Below the pieces are notes generated by a model. That model was not told where the DNA came from and did no database searches. It was given only the letters and a program-made list of their open reading frames with translations. A program made the position numbers and the translations under genes. From a virus, in IMG/VR virus record IMGVR_UViG_3300027659_000087, positions 1 through 38,520 of that record: a stretch of DNA of 38,520 nucleotides; one strand, given 5' to 3'. Each line of letters opens with the position of its first letter. Position 1 is the stretch's first letter. Positions 7,367 through 13,961 of this stretch are shown here, piece by piece.

Positions 7367-7771
7367 ATGAACAACATCACACTGGTCGGCCGTGCTGGCC
7401 GAGATCCTGAAGTCCGCTATTTCGAGAGCGGCACGATGGTGGCCAATTTCAGCCTGGCCGTTAACGCTTACAAGAAGGATGAAGCCCCCGACTGGTTCAA
7501 CCTGACCATCTGGGGCAAGCAGGCCCAGGTCGCTGCCGACTACGTGAAGAAGGGCAGTCAGATTGCCGTATCAGGCCGGATGACATCTGAGAAATGGACT
7601 GATAGGACCACCGCCGAAGAGAAATCTAAACCGGTTGTGGTTGTTGATCGAATCACGCTGCTCGGCAGCAAGAACAATTGGGTGGACGGTGGCGGCGGAC
7701 AGGCATCACCGGCAGCCGCTGCACCCGCTCCAGCCCCAGCCCTCAACGCCTTCGCCGCGGTGCCGTTCTGA
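7367..7771 (+). CDS. ssb: Single-stranded DNA-binding protein
   Basis: A 134-residue SSB with the OB fold of bacterial and phage SSBs: MNNITLVGRAGRDPEVRYFESG, ANFSLAVNAYKK, WFNLTIWGKQAQVAADYVKKGSQIAVSGRM, and ending VVVDRITLLGSK. The C-terminus is short and Pro/Ala-rich and ends AAVPF, without the acidic DDDIPF tip of E. coli SSB, so partner recruitment may differ. It would coat ssDNA in replication and recombination. The next ATG overlaps the stop. Confidence 0.95.
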   Translation: MNNITLVGRAGRDPEVRYFESGTMVANFSLAVNAYKKDEAPDWFNLTIWGKQAQVAADYVKKGSQIAVSGRMTSEKWTDRTTAEEKSKPVVVVDRITLLGSKNNWVDGGGGQASPAAAAPAPAPALNAFAAVPF

Positions 7772-8031
7772 TGGACGCCCTAACCCGCACCCGCCAGCAG
7801 CTGGACTCACTGCTGGCCGATCTGGAAGCCCGTGAGCAGTCCGTAGCGCAGGCTGCCGAAGAACTCACCACATCAGCCGCTGTGCAGGCTGCTTGGCAGC
7901 AGGGCGGCGCTGCTGAGCGTGATCGGGTGGTGATGTTAATTGACCACCAGCTCGATCAGCTCAGCCGTGGTGGCATCAACGCCATCGTGCTGACTGCTCT
8001 GCGGCGGATGGTGCTGGAGGTGGAGGCGTGA
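7771..8031 (+). CDS. Small coiled-coil hypothetical protein (86 aa)
   Basis: The ATG at 7771 shares a base with the SSB stop (TGATGG). The protein is nearly all helical and charged ([25 protein letters not shown]...), consistent with a coiled coil or a dimeric helical protein. An ORF extended upstream from 7678 overlaps ssb and is not credible. The GTGA at its end couples it to the pentapeptide-repeat gene. The function is unknown. Confidence 0.65.
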   Translation: MDALTRTRQQLDSLLADLEAREQSVAQAAEELTTSAAVQAAWQQGGAAERDRVVMLIDHQLDQLSRGGINAIVLTALRRMVLEVEA

Positions 8032-8576
8032 TTACTTCCGAACAGCTACAGCTCCACGCTGATTGGCTACGCGATGGCAGCGGCAAACGTTTTGAAGCCC
8101 GCTACGCCAACCTCCGCTACGCCGACCTCAGCGGCGCCAACCTCCGCTACGCCAACCTCCGCTACGCCGACCTCAGCGGCGCCGACCTCGGCGGCGCCGA
8201 CCTCCGCTACGCCGACCTCCGCGGCGCCGACCTCCGCGGCGCCAACCTCCGCGACGCCAACCTCCGCTACGCCAACCTCCGCTACGCCGACCTCCACGGC
8301 GCCAACATCAGCGACGCCGACCTCCGCTACGCCATTGGCAACATGCGTGAAATCAAATCCGCGCAATTTGATCAATGGGCGGTTACATGGTCTGCAGATG
8401 TGCTGGCGATTGGCTGCCAAGAACATGCCATTGAAAAGTGGCGCAATGCAGACCCGCGATGGATTGCAGCGATGGACAATGGCGCCACTGATTGGTGGTC
8501 ACGTTATGGCGCTTTAGTGCTGCAATTGATTGATGCTTCACCCGCTACCGGCGTAGTGGTGGAGGCCCAGCCATGA
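8028..8576 (+). CDS. Pentapeptide-repeat protein
   Basis: A 182-residue protein with a short N-terminal part ([17 protein letters not shown]), then about 15-16 consecutive A(D/N)LxX pentapeptides from residue about 24 to 101, forming a right-handed quadrilateral beta-helix. A C-terminal domain follows ([32 protein letters not shown]) that I recall from phage pentapeptide proteins. Start is GTG in the GTGA overlap. Some pentapeptide proteins mimic DNA and protect gyrase; here the function is unknown. The repeat DNA is almost perfectly periodic, leaving several other frames open. Confidence 0.88.
   Translation: MITSEQLQLHADWLRDGSGKRFEARYANLRYADLSGANLRYANLRYADLSGADLGGADLRYADLRGADLRGANLRDANLRYANLRYADLHGANISDADLRYAIGNMREIKSAQFDQWAVTWSADVLAIGCQEHAIEKWRNADPRWIAAMDNGATDWWSRYGALVLQLIDASPATGVVVEAQP
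8098..8332 (+). repeat. 15-bp tandem repeat array inside the pentapeptide gene
   Basis: The unit is roughly CGCCGACCTCCGCTA, repeated about 15 times with very few changes (GACCTCCGC, AACCTCCGC, GACCTCAGC variants). Synonymous positions are also conserved, so the array probably expanded recently by slippage or unequal recombination. Confidence 0.85.
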
Positions 8577-8980
8577 CGCCCGAACTCCTAGCGCTTCTCG
8601 GCTTCATTGTCGTCGGCACTGGCGCACTGCTGTCCTATTGGGCTGGCTGGCGGGCCAGGGGTGCGCAAAGGCCACCAATGGGTAGCTATGGGCGTTGCCT
8701 TGACCCGGACTGGCGGCGCAGCTTCAGGTTACGTCGCTCTGAGGCTACCTGCGGAGGCGGTGAGATCACTCTGGCCGAATGGGAAGCCATGCGCACACCC
8801 TTCGCCGAAGGCCGCACCATCCGCGGCAACGGCACCGGAGGCACCACCACGCCGAAACCTGACATCACCCCCAATCCTCAGCCACTCGGCGCCCGACTGA
8901 TCGGGCCTAGTGGCGCCCCCATCGGCTACCGCCCCAACCCATCGCGTCCCGGCGCCAACCCACCACCACGCAACTCATGA
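8573..8980 (+). CDS. Small membrane-anchored hypothetical protein
   Basis: A 135-residue protein with one N-terminal membrane segment ([22 protein letters not shown]), then a basic stretch and a Pro/Gly/Thr-rich, probably disordered C-terminal half ([14 protein letters not shown]...). The start overlaps the previous stop by 4 nt (ATGA). The topology suggests an inner-membrane anchor. The function is unknown. Confidence 0.6.
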   Translation: MTPELLALLGFIVVGTGALLSYWAGWRARGAQRPPMGSYGRCLDPDWRRSFRLRRSEATCGGGEITLAEWEAMRTPFAEGRTIRGNGTGGTTTPKPDITPNPQPLGARLIGPSGAPIGYRPNPSRPGANPPPRNS

Positions 8981-9324
8981 GCACACAACACCCCATCATC
9001 CCACCGCCTGAGCTGGTCAGAGATTGGGCTCGCTTTCAAAACCATGAAGACCCCGAGGCACTCTGGCGCAGAATCGCTACGTTGGCCGCCCAGTGGGGCG
9101 CCGACCAGGAGTTAGACGCGTGCTGTGAGTGGCTTGGCGATATTGCCTACCGTCAAAGCCTGCACCTCAACGGTTCGCATCTCCGCGACGCCCGCCGCCC
9201 CAATCCACCGAGCTTGAACAGCATCGCCCTGCAAATGCTGGGCACCATCGAACGCGACGCTCACTACATCCCTGAGATCACCGACACCATCCGACTCGCC
9301 CTGGAGGCCCTGCCCAATGACTAA
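8977..9324 (+). CDS. Small mosaic protein, 'PPPELV' type
   Basis: A 115-residue protein starting [20 protein letters not shown], a block I recall from many short proteins of freshwater Synechococcus-type genomes and their phages. A helical region follows (IATLAAQWGADQELDACCEWL) and a second (NSIALQMLGTIERD). ATGA overlap with the gene before; 8-nt overlap with the gene after. No function is known to me. It belongs to the same mosaic set as the genes at 9760-11309. Confidence 0.65.
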   Translation: MSTQHPIIPPPELVRDWARFQNHEDPEALWRRIATLAAQWGADQELDACCEWLGDIAYRQSLHLNGSHLRDARRPNPPSLNSIALQMLGTIERDAHYIPEITDTIRLALEALPND

Positions 9325-9763
9325 GCAACACCGCGCCACACCCGAGCAGTGGGCACAAATCAAGCGCACAGCCGAAGATATCCACGGCGATGGCTGCTGT
9401 GCCCTCCTTGAACTCCGCGCCCGCGTTGAGTTGCTGGAGGCAACGCAGCACGCGCACCTCGACACCTCACGGCTGAGCGAGACTGCGCGCGAGCGGATAG
9501 GTCAAGAGCTGTCTCAGCCTGCCGCCTGGCAACCGCTCAAGATTGCCACCGAAACCACCTACGGCGCCGCCCCTATTCAATCCGGCCCTGAATCGCCACT
9601 GGTTGAGCGCGTTGCTGATGCCATTGCAGCACAGGCCACGTCTGCTGGCATCGTCAACGACCGCCCAGCCCGCGCCGCGATCCTTGAGGTGGCGGATTGG
9701 TTCCGCACTGAACGAGATTCGACTGAAACTGCTGCCGCTCTCGAACAGGAGGCCAACCGATGA
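9317..9763 (+). CDS. Small hypothetical protein (148 aa)
   Basis: Starts MTKQHRATPEQWAQIKRTAED and continues with a helical segment CALLELRARVELLEATQHAH, likely coiled coil, then a Pro/Ala region and helices (VERVADAIAAQAT, RAAILEVADWFR). It overlaps both neighbours (8 nt and 4 nt), so it is part of a translationally coupled chain. The function is unknown. Confidence 0.65.
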   Translation: MTKQHRATPEQWAQIKRTAEDIHGDGCCALLELRARVELLEATQHAHLDTSRLSETARERIGQELSQPAAWQPLKIATETTYGAAPIQSGPESPLVERVADAIAAQATSAGIVNDRPARAAILEVADWFRTERDSTETAAALEQEANR

Positions 9764-10086
9764 GCAACCCCGACTTCCGCGCCCTGTGCGCTGAGCTGGC
9801 TGATGCCTTGGCTGAATGGCAGATTGGTGGCGGCCCACCTGAAGACACCGCAGACGCCGATCTGATCGACCGCGCCCGCGCCGCCTTGGCCCAGCCCGAG
9901 CCGGTGGCCAGGCCTGAGGATGAGTACCACGAGGACATGGGCGCCGTTCTCTGGTGGCGCTTCCCGATTGACGAGCCCCCCTATTGCGGCAGCCCACTTG
10001 ATAGCGAATGGCCTGGCTATCACACCCACTTCACTCCGCTGGGACCGATGCCCACACCCGCCAACACCACCAAAGAGGAGATCTAA
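9760..10086 (+). CDS. Mosaic protein with 'RALCAEL' and 'RAALAQPEPVA' blocks
   Basis: A 108-residue protein. The N-terminal block MSNPDFRALCAELADAL and the block RARAALAQPEPVA are shared with the protein at 10361-10825. The middle (DEYHEDMGAVLWWRFP) and the tail (GPMPTPANTTKEEI) differ. The 3' end of the gene is duplicated at 10855-10898. It looks assembled from interchangeable segments. The strong SD GAGGAG inside its last codons serves the next gene. Confidence 0.7.
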   Translation: MSNPDFRALCAELADALAEWQIGGGPPEDTADADLIDRARAALAQPEPVARPEDEYHEDMGAVLWWRFPIDEPPYCGSPLDSEWPGYHTHFTPLGPMPTPANTTKEEI

Positions 10087-10088
10087 TG
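10045..10088 (+). repeat. Gene-junction repeat, copy 1
   Basis: CCGATGCCCACACCCGCCAA, then a short variable part, then AAAGAGGAGATCTAATG. The segment encodes the C-terminus of the preceding gene (PMPTPANTTKEEI), carries the AAAGAGGAG ribosome site and ends in the next ATG. It matches 10855-10898 with only a few changes. Confidence 0.85.
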
Positions 10089-10364
10089 ACTGACCTATCC
10101 CCCGCTCAGGCAATCATGGTTGCCGCCACCAATGGCAACTTCAATCTCGTAAACGATCCGGTTTACAAACAGTGCATCGCCGCCGCCCTGCGCGCTGCTG
10201 CTGATCAGGTGGTGCCGGATGGCCCAAAACCCAGTGCCAATTCAGACTTCCACCTAATGAATTGGACTAAATCTCTCGACCAGTATTACCAGCGCCAACA
10301 AACCCGCGCCGAGATCCTCGCCATCGCCGCCGAGCTGGATGGCACTACCCTCACTGAATCATGA
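10086..10364 (+). CDS. Small hypothetical protein (92 aa)
   Basis: Starts MTDLSPAQAIMVAATNGNFN and contains CIAAALRAAADQVVPDG and RAEILAIAAELDG, features I recall from short cyanobacterial phage-like proteins. It has an exceptionally good ribosome site for this window (AAAGAGGAG, 5 nt before the ATG) and overlaps the next gene by ATGA. The ATG shares its A with the previous TAA. The function is unknown. Confidence 0.7.
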   Translation: MTDLSPAQAIMVAATNGNFNLVNDPVYKQCIAAALRAAADQVVPDGPKPSANSDFHLMNWTKSLDQYYQRQQTRAEILAIAAELDGTTLTES

Positions 10365-10825
10365 GCAACATTTACCGCGCCCTATGCGCTGAGCTGGTCG
10401 CATTAGACGGCCACTGCGTTGTGGACTGCACCGAAGAGTGGGCCGATGCCATGTGCCGGCTTCGCGCCGCCCTAGCCCAGCCCGAGCCGGTGGCGCCAAC
10501 GGATGAGGAGATTCACGATTGGGGTAGTCAGTGCGCCGATCTCACCCGGCGTGGCGCGGCTGATCATTACTGGGCGTTTGACCTGCAGAGTGATGATGTG
10601 GCCGGCGTAGTTCGCGCCGCCCTTGCCCGCTGGGGCACACCCACCAACCATCCGGTGCCGGCTCAGTTCCTAGCGGATAATAAAGTAGTCGTGGAAAAAG
10701 ACGGTGACATGATAAGAGTACACGAAATGACAAGCATTTTGGCTAACATTGGCGAGATTGAATCGCTAGAGGCGCTAGCCTATTCGCTGTTGCATCATCC
10801 AAGATTTACAGTGAATCCCCGTTAA
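10361..10825 (+). CDS. Mosaic protein, chimeric C-terminus
   Basis: A 154-residue protein. The N-terminus MSNIYRALCAELVAL and the blocks RAALAQPEPVAPTDEEI and RAALARWGTP belong to the same modular set as 9760-10086. After the linker NHPVPAQF the sequence switches to an unrelated, AT-richer segment (LADNKVVVEKDGDMIRVHEM...) and ends in TAA. The end expected for the family, WL-HHALP, is still readable in the DNA just downstream (10834-10896), outside the gene. This suggests the native 3' part was displaced by an inserted segment. Confidence 0.7.
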   Translation: MSNIYRALCAELVALDGHCVVDCTEEWADAMCRLRAALAQPEPVAPTDEEIHDWGSQCADLTRRGAADHYWAFDLQSDDVAGVVRAALARWGTPTNHPVPAQFLADNKVVVEKDGDMIRVHEMTSILANIGEIESLEALAYSLLHHPRFTVNPR

Positions 10826-10833
10826 TAATTTTT

Positions 10834-10896
10834 TGGCTGCATCACCACGCGCTGCCGATGCCCACACCCGCCAACAACACTAAAGAGGAGAACTAA
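10834..10896 (+). pseudogene. Orphan 3' end of a mosaic gene
   Basis: In frame, this stretch reads WLHHHALPMPTPANNTKEEN followed by TAA. The first half matches the 'W-L-P-HHALP' ending I recall in this family, and the second half matches the C-terminus of the protein at 9760-10086. It has no start of its own and follows closely on the TAA of the preceding gene. It still carries the AAAGAGGAG ribosome site for the gene at 10896. Confidence 0.6.
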
Positions 10897-10898
10897 TG
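10855..10898 (+). repeat. Gene-junction repeat, copy 2
   Basis: Second copy of the segment at 10045-10088: CCGATGCCCACACCCGCCAA then AAAGAGGAGAACTAATG. It provides the ribosome site and start codon of the gene at 10896. Confidence 0.85.
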
Positions 10899-11309
10899 GC
10901 TAATTCAATTACACCACCGCCCGAGCCGGCTGAGCTGACGGATGAGAAGATTCTGAGCTTGGCTGACGACTGCGGCTTTGAGGCGCAGGAGATCACAAAC
11001 TGGGACGGGAAAAGTAGAACTGTTGATCACGGTTGGGAATGCACAGACGCGCAGCTCCTGACCTTCGGCCGCGCCTTCCTCGCCCTCTACGCCTGCCCCG
11101 CCATCGAGCCGGTGCCGGTGAGCGAGCGGCCTTGGGAGCAAAAAGGCCATTGGCGTGATCTGGATGGGGAATGCTGGTGGTGCCCGCCCGATGGTCCGTG
11201 CTACTGGAGCATGGTCAATCCGGCAATGGTATATGGCGGCTGGCTGCTCCCCGCTGATGCAATCCCGCACCCCGACTTTGACCCCGCCTACGCCCGCCCC
11301 ACCCCATAA
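10896..11309 (+). CDS. Mosaic protein with DUF551-like C-terminus
   Basis: A 137-residue protein. The N-terminal part PPPEPAELTDEKILSLADDC is the common 'PTDEEI..LA' block. The C-terminal part IEPVPVSERPWEQKGHW...GECWWCPPDG...GGWLLPADAIPHP resembles the 'PVSERLP ... HWLPLP' pattern of DUF551-type proteins found in prophages. No catalytic residue is known to me. It is the last gene before the terminator at 11325 and starts from the second copy of the junction repeat. Confidence 0.7.
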   Translation: MANSITPPPEPAELTDEKILSLADDCGFEAQEITNWDGKSRTVDHGWECTDAQLLTFGRAFLALYACPAIEPVPVSERPWEQKGHWRDLDGECWWCPPDGPCYWSMVNPAMVYGGWLLPADAIPHPDFDPAYARPTP

Positions 11310-11324
11310 CGCCACGCGCTAAGG

Positions 11325-11376
11325 TGGGGATACATCAGCAGGCCGTGCGCGCCACTGATGTATCCCCAGCTTTTTT
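11325..11376 (+). terminator. Rho-independent terminator of the 5554-11309 operon
   Basis: A perfect 14-bp stem, TGGGGATACATCAG (11325-11338) with CTGATGTATCCCCA (11355-11368), continued inside by GGC/GCC, followed by GC and six T (11371-11376). This is the strongest terminator signal in the window, on the plus strand. Confidence 0.9.
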
Positions 11377-11379
11377 ACA

Positions 11380-11562
11380 ATGTCTATTCCCTGCCTTGCC
11401 GCCTGGTTGGCGGCGTTAATTTTGCTGCCGATCGTCGTTCTGATCTGGGCCACTGAGAGCCGCCAGCAACGTGCCCGCAGATGGCGCCAAGCTGGGCTCA
11501 CACAGCAGGCCATCGCTGATCGGTTGGGCTGCAGCCGCAGCACTGTGCGGAGGATGCTCTAG
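11380..11562 (+). CDS. Membrane-anchored small HTH protein (60 aa)
   Basis: An N-terminal membrane segment (LAAWLAALILLPIVVLIWA) is followed by a clear helix-turn-helix: RRWRQAGLTQQAIADRLGCSRSTVRRML, as in resolvase or Trp-repressor-like HTHs. I recall similar short 'TM plus HTH' proteins from Synechococcus. The ATG is only 3 nt beyond the T-run of the terminator, so it needs its own promoter or read-through. Its 3' 147 nt are antisense to the gene at 11416-11979. Confidence 0.6.
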   Translation: MSIPCLAAWLAALILLPIVVLIWATESRQQRARRWRQAGLTQQAIADRLGCSRSTVRRML

Positions 11563-11979
11563 GTCAAACACTGAGCAATCTCTAGCGAATCGTGGACCTT
11601 CGATCTCGACATCAGGAAACCCCATGCTGCAGCCATCGCTCCAGAACTTGCACTGATGGCAGGTCGGATCACCTGCTTTAGGTGGTGACCTAAACCACGT
11701 AGGCAGCAGGTCTTTGTAGATCAATCCGCCGCGGATCTGCCTAATTAGCTCACGGCTGCAGCCATAGTGATCAGCTAGTGATTGATGGCTGTCGGTTGAT
11801 TGGCGAATTGCCATTACTGCGGCGTCATCAATCAACCGATCAGCCTTTGACCCGCCATAGGAAACGTTGAAACGGTGCTGACATTCCTTGCACTCAAAAC
11901 GTCGATACCGCCCGTATTTAGTCGCTCGCGATTGAATCACAAACGTTGCGCCGTCGCACTTCAGGCAGTGATGCATCAC
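11416..11979 (-). CDS. Zinc-finger and HTH protein (187 aa)
   Basis: The N-terminus has two CxxC pairs, MMHHCLKCDGATFVIQ...FECKECQHRF, a zinc ribbon of the NrdR-like kind. An HTH follows (SLADHYGCSRELIRQIRGG), then a second cysteine set (CHQCKFWSDGCSMGF...CSVFD). The last 50 residues (Ala/Pro/Ser-rich) are antisense to the HTH gene at 11380 and look less constrained. It is probably a DNA-binding regulator. The double ATG at 11979/11976 overlaps the stop of the next gene upstream. Confidence 0.75.
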   Translation of the reverse strand: MMHHCLKCDGATFVIQSRATKYGRYRRFECKECQHRFNVSYGGSKADRLIDDAAVMAIRQSTDSHQSLADHYGCSRELIRQIRGGLIYKDLLPTWFRSPPKAGDPTCHQCKFWSDGCSMGFPDVEIEGPRFARDCSVFDLEHPPHSAAAAAQPISDGLLCEPSLAPSAGTLLAALSGPDQNDDRQQN

Positions 11980-12155
11980 GGCGCGATCACTCCGTAGGAC
12001 GGCTGGATCTGCACGTCACGCTCCTGCGCCGCAACGCAGGCAACCAGTCCCAGCAGGCAGAGCGTCACGCAGATCACGGTTCGGCGACGGGCAGCGGCCT
12101 GGGCAGCAAGCGCAGCACGCCGGCGTTGGCGCCGATAGACAGCCAGCGAAACCAC
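11976..12155 (-). CDS. Small membrane protein or lipoprotein candidate (59 aa)
   Basis: A GTG at 12155, 7 nt after the stop of the upstream gene, opens MVSLAVYRRQRRRAALAAQA. A basic stretch AARRR is followed by a hydrophobic segment TVICVTLCLLGLVAC that ends in a lipobox-like LVAC, then a 19-residue polar tail. It could be a bitopic membrane protein or a short lipoprotein such as an outer spanin; the long basic N-terminus is atypical for the latter. The in-frame extension to 12395 is antisense-like and rejected. Confidence 0.5.
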   Translation of the reverse strand: MVSLAVYRRQRRRAALAAQAAARRRTVICVTLCLLGLVACVAAQERDVQIQPSYGVIAP

Positions 12156-12162
12156 AGGCTGA

Positions 12163-12315
12163 TCACTGCAGGGATTCAAGGCTGATGATCTGGGCTTGCG
12201 AGAATTGAGCGTAGAAGGCGCGCCGGATTGACTCGGGGCTCCAGCTTGATGGTGCGATCCATTCCAAGGTTTGGAGTTCATCGTTCTTGTCGAAATAAGT
12301 GATTTCGTAGGCCAT
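12163..12315 (-). CDS. Small hypothetical protein (50 aa)
   Basis: ATG at 12315, TGA at 12165-12163. The protein MAYEITYFDKNDELQTLEWI...PSSWSPESIRRAFYAQFSQA reads like a compact alpha/beta miniprotein with good codon use. It sits snugly between the genes at 12319 (3-nt gap) and 12155 (7-nt gap). The function is unknown. Confidence 0.65.
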   Translation of the reverse strand: MAYEITYFDKNDELQTLEWIAPSSWSPESIRRAFYAQFSQAQIISLESLQ

Positions 12316-12318
12316 GGG

Positions 12319-12675
12319 TCAGGGTTTCTTAGTCGGTGCTGTTGTTGCAGCGCCAATGGCCATGTAGGCAGAGTGGCATGAATTGCACAGCTCAACGGTT
12401 AAACAATCATCAACGGGATAGCCCTCGTCCCATGCGTTATCTGCCACGGCTTCAGCTGTGACCTTCAACGCCTCAACCAGCCCGATCAGGAGCGGCATGA
12501 GGGGCTTATTGCGGGGTCCGCAGTCTGGCAGGGTGATCAGCTGCTCAACGTCGGATGGGATGGCCTGCCGTGCCGCCTGCAGGATCAGGTCAGACAGTGC
12601 TGCCAGAACTGACAGCTCCTGCGCGCGCTGGGCAGTAGCCGCCGCGTCGGCAGTTAGGTCGAAGAGGGTGGTCAT
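12319..12675 (-). CDS. Small hypothetical protein (118 aa)
   Basis: A mostly helical protein (MTTLFDLTADAAATAQRAQE...LSDLILQAARQAI), with a short CNSCHSAYM near the C-terminus that has a C-x2-C-H pattern resembling a haem or metal site; this is probably fortuitous. It shares one base with the stop of the gene upstream. The function is unknown. Confidence 0.65.
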   Translation of the reverse strand: MTTLFDLTADAAATAQRAQELSVLAALSDLILQAARQAIPSDVEQLITLPDCGPRNKPLMPLLIGLVEALKVTAEAVADNAWDEGYPVDDCLTVELCNSCHSAYMAIGAATTAPTKKP

Positions 12676-13001
12676 TAGCGAGGCTCCACAACAAGGCGGA
12701 ACCGGGACCCGTGCCGCAGCTGGCGCATGGTGGCTTCCATCCTCGCCACCCGCTGCTCTAGCGCGGCGATGCGGTCGGGCTCGGTGGTCTCAGGCTCAGC
12801 AGATGGCTTCCAGTAGCAGATGGCTTCCAGTAGCACATCCCCATCCCCATCCCCATCCGCCCTAGTCGGCAGCCGGTCTGTGATCCATTCGTCTGTCATG
12901 CGCTGGGGAATTGCGAACCCACCAACCCTAGCCTTTTGGTTCCGCATCTGCACCCCTATAGTGGGGCAGTCTTCAGGATCTGATTTTCGTGGCCGGCTCA
13001 T
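12675..13001 (-). CDS. Hypothetical protein with C-terminal coiled coil
   Basis: Starts MSRPRKSDPEDCPTIGVQ if the ATG at 13001 is used, which overlaps the divergent sigma gene start by 13 nt. The alternative ATG at 12947 (MRNQKARVGG...) avoids the overlap and has AGGGG 5 nt upstream. The C-terminal part is a heptad-like helix (RIAALEQRVARMEATMRQLRHG). A short run of GAT/GGG-type hexamer repeats encodes RADGDGDGD. The function is unknown. Confidence 0.6.
   Translation of the reverse strand: MSRPRKSDPEDCPTIGVQMRNQKARVGGFAIPQRMTDEWITDRLPTRADGDGDGDVLLEAICYWKPSAEPETTEPDRIAALEQRVARMEATMRQLRHGSRFRLVVEPR
12934..12962 (+). promoter_or_regulatory. Candidate promoter of the sigma factor gene
   Basis: TTTTGG (12934-12939), a 17-nt spacer and TATAGT (12957-12962), 27 nt before the GTG start. 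The -10 box is embedded in a short dyad, CCCC-TATAGT-GGGG, which could be an operator. The -35 match is weak. Confidence 0.4.
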
Positions 13002-13930
13002 GGTGGCTTGACACGATCGGCAGGATTCCCCTGCTGACGCCGGCTGAAGAGATTGAGCTAGGAACGCTGATCCAGAAAGGCCAGCAGCCGAACGCGACGC
13101 CACGGGAGAAACGAGCCGGCAGGCGCGCCCGTGATCGGTTTGTGCAGGCCAATCTGCGGCTGGCGGTGAATTATGTCACCAAGCGGTGTCACCGGCTTAG
13201 CAAGCTCCACGGCGGGGTTGAGGATCTGATACAGGCCGCCAATGAAGGGCTTATCAAAGGGGTGGAGCGGTTTGATCCGGCCAGGGGCTACAAGTTCAGC
13301 ACTTATGGATATTGGTGGATTCGGCAGGCGGTCAATACGTTCGCCAACAGTCAACGCAGCATTGCCATTCCCGGCAGCCACAGCCAGCACCTAGGCCGGT
13401 TGGCTGAGATTGAGCGGCGCCTTGCTGGTGAGTTGAGCCGCCCTCCAACACCAGACGAAATTGCCGAAGCGTTGGGATGCAGCGTGGCGGTGCTTGAGCA
13501 GGTGATTGAGAACGGCAGGCCGATTGGCAGCCTGGATCAGGTCGTGAGCGATGATGGCCTAGAGCTGAGCGGATTGGTTGCCACCTACGACCGCAGCATT
13601 GAAGACGAGGAGGAACAGCGTGAACGCTGGCGACAGGCTGAGCAGTTACGCGGACTGATATCCCGGCTGCCGGCGTCGGATCAACGGCTGCTGTCATTGG
13701 CGTGGGGTCTTGATGGTGTGGAGCTCCCCCGCGCTGAGCTGGCCCAGCAGGAGGGGCTGTCAAAGCGGGCGCTGGAGTCAAAGCTGCAGCGACTGCAGGC
13801 GTCCCTGGCGGCGCACTCGGTGCAGCTGGTGTTGGTTGCGGTGTGCAGGGTGCAGCCATCACCGCGGCCGCGGCAGAAACGCAAGCGCCCCGGGTGTGTT
13901 GGTGAGCAGCTTAGGCTGGTGGTGGTGTGA
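12989..13930 (+). CDS. Sigma-70 family RNA polymerase sigma factor
   Basis: A 313-residue SigA/group-2-like sigma factor. Region 1.2 is WWLDTIGRIPLLTPAEEIELG. Region 2 is FVQANLRLAVNYV...GGVEDLIQAANEGLIKGVERFDPARGYKFSTYGYWWIRQAV, followed by an unusual 2.4/3.0 stretch, NSQRSIAIPGSHSQHL. Region 3 is RPPTPDEIAEALGCSV. Region 4 is weaker (LPASDQRLLSLAWGLDG, ELAQQEGLSKRALESKLQRL). It would redirect host RNA polymerase, probably to phage promoters. GTG at 12989 is the only start that keeps region 1.2. The basic C-terminal tail (PSPRPRQKRKRPG) is extra. Confidence 0.92.
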   Translation: MAGSWWLDTIGRIPLLTPAEEIELGTLIQKGQQPNATPREKRAGRRARDRFVQANLRLAVNYVTKRCHRLSKLHGGVEDLIQAANEGLIKGVERFDPARGYKFSTYGYWWIRQAVNTFANSQRSIAIPGSHSQHLGRLAEIERRLAGELSRPPTPDEIAEALGCSVAVLEQVIENGRPIGSLDQVVSDDGLELSGLVATYDRSIEDEEEQRERWRQAEQLRGLISRLPASDQRLLSLAWGLDGVELPRAELAQQEGLSKRALESKLQRLQASLAAHSVQLVLVAVCRVQPSPRPRQKRKRPGCVGEQLRLVVV

Positions 13931-13961
13931 CTCTGCAGCCTGAGAGACCCCCACCAGACCC

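Noticed and set aside
8098-8332. Possible CRISPR array
   Set aside because: The repeats are contiguous 15-mers without spacers and encode pentapeptides.
8067-8517. Long open frames on both strands in the pentapeptide gene (8067-8426 minus, 8074-8517 plus)
   Set aside because: They exist only because the 15-bp repeat has no stop in several frames. Their products ([18 protein letters not shown] repeats) are repeat artefacts, and the 8028 frame has the known protein pattern.
12319-12395. Extension of the lipoprotein-like gene (11976-12155) upstream to 12395
   Set aside because: The extra 80 codons run across two better-supported small genes (12163-12315 and the end of 12319-12675) in another frame.
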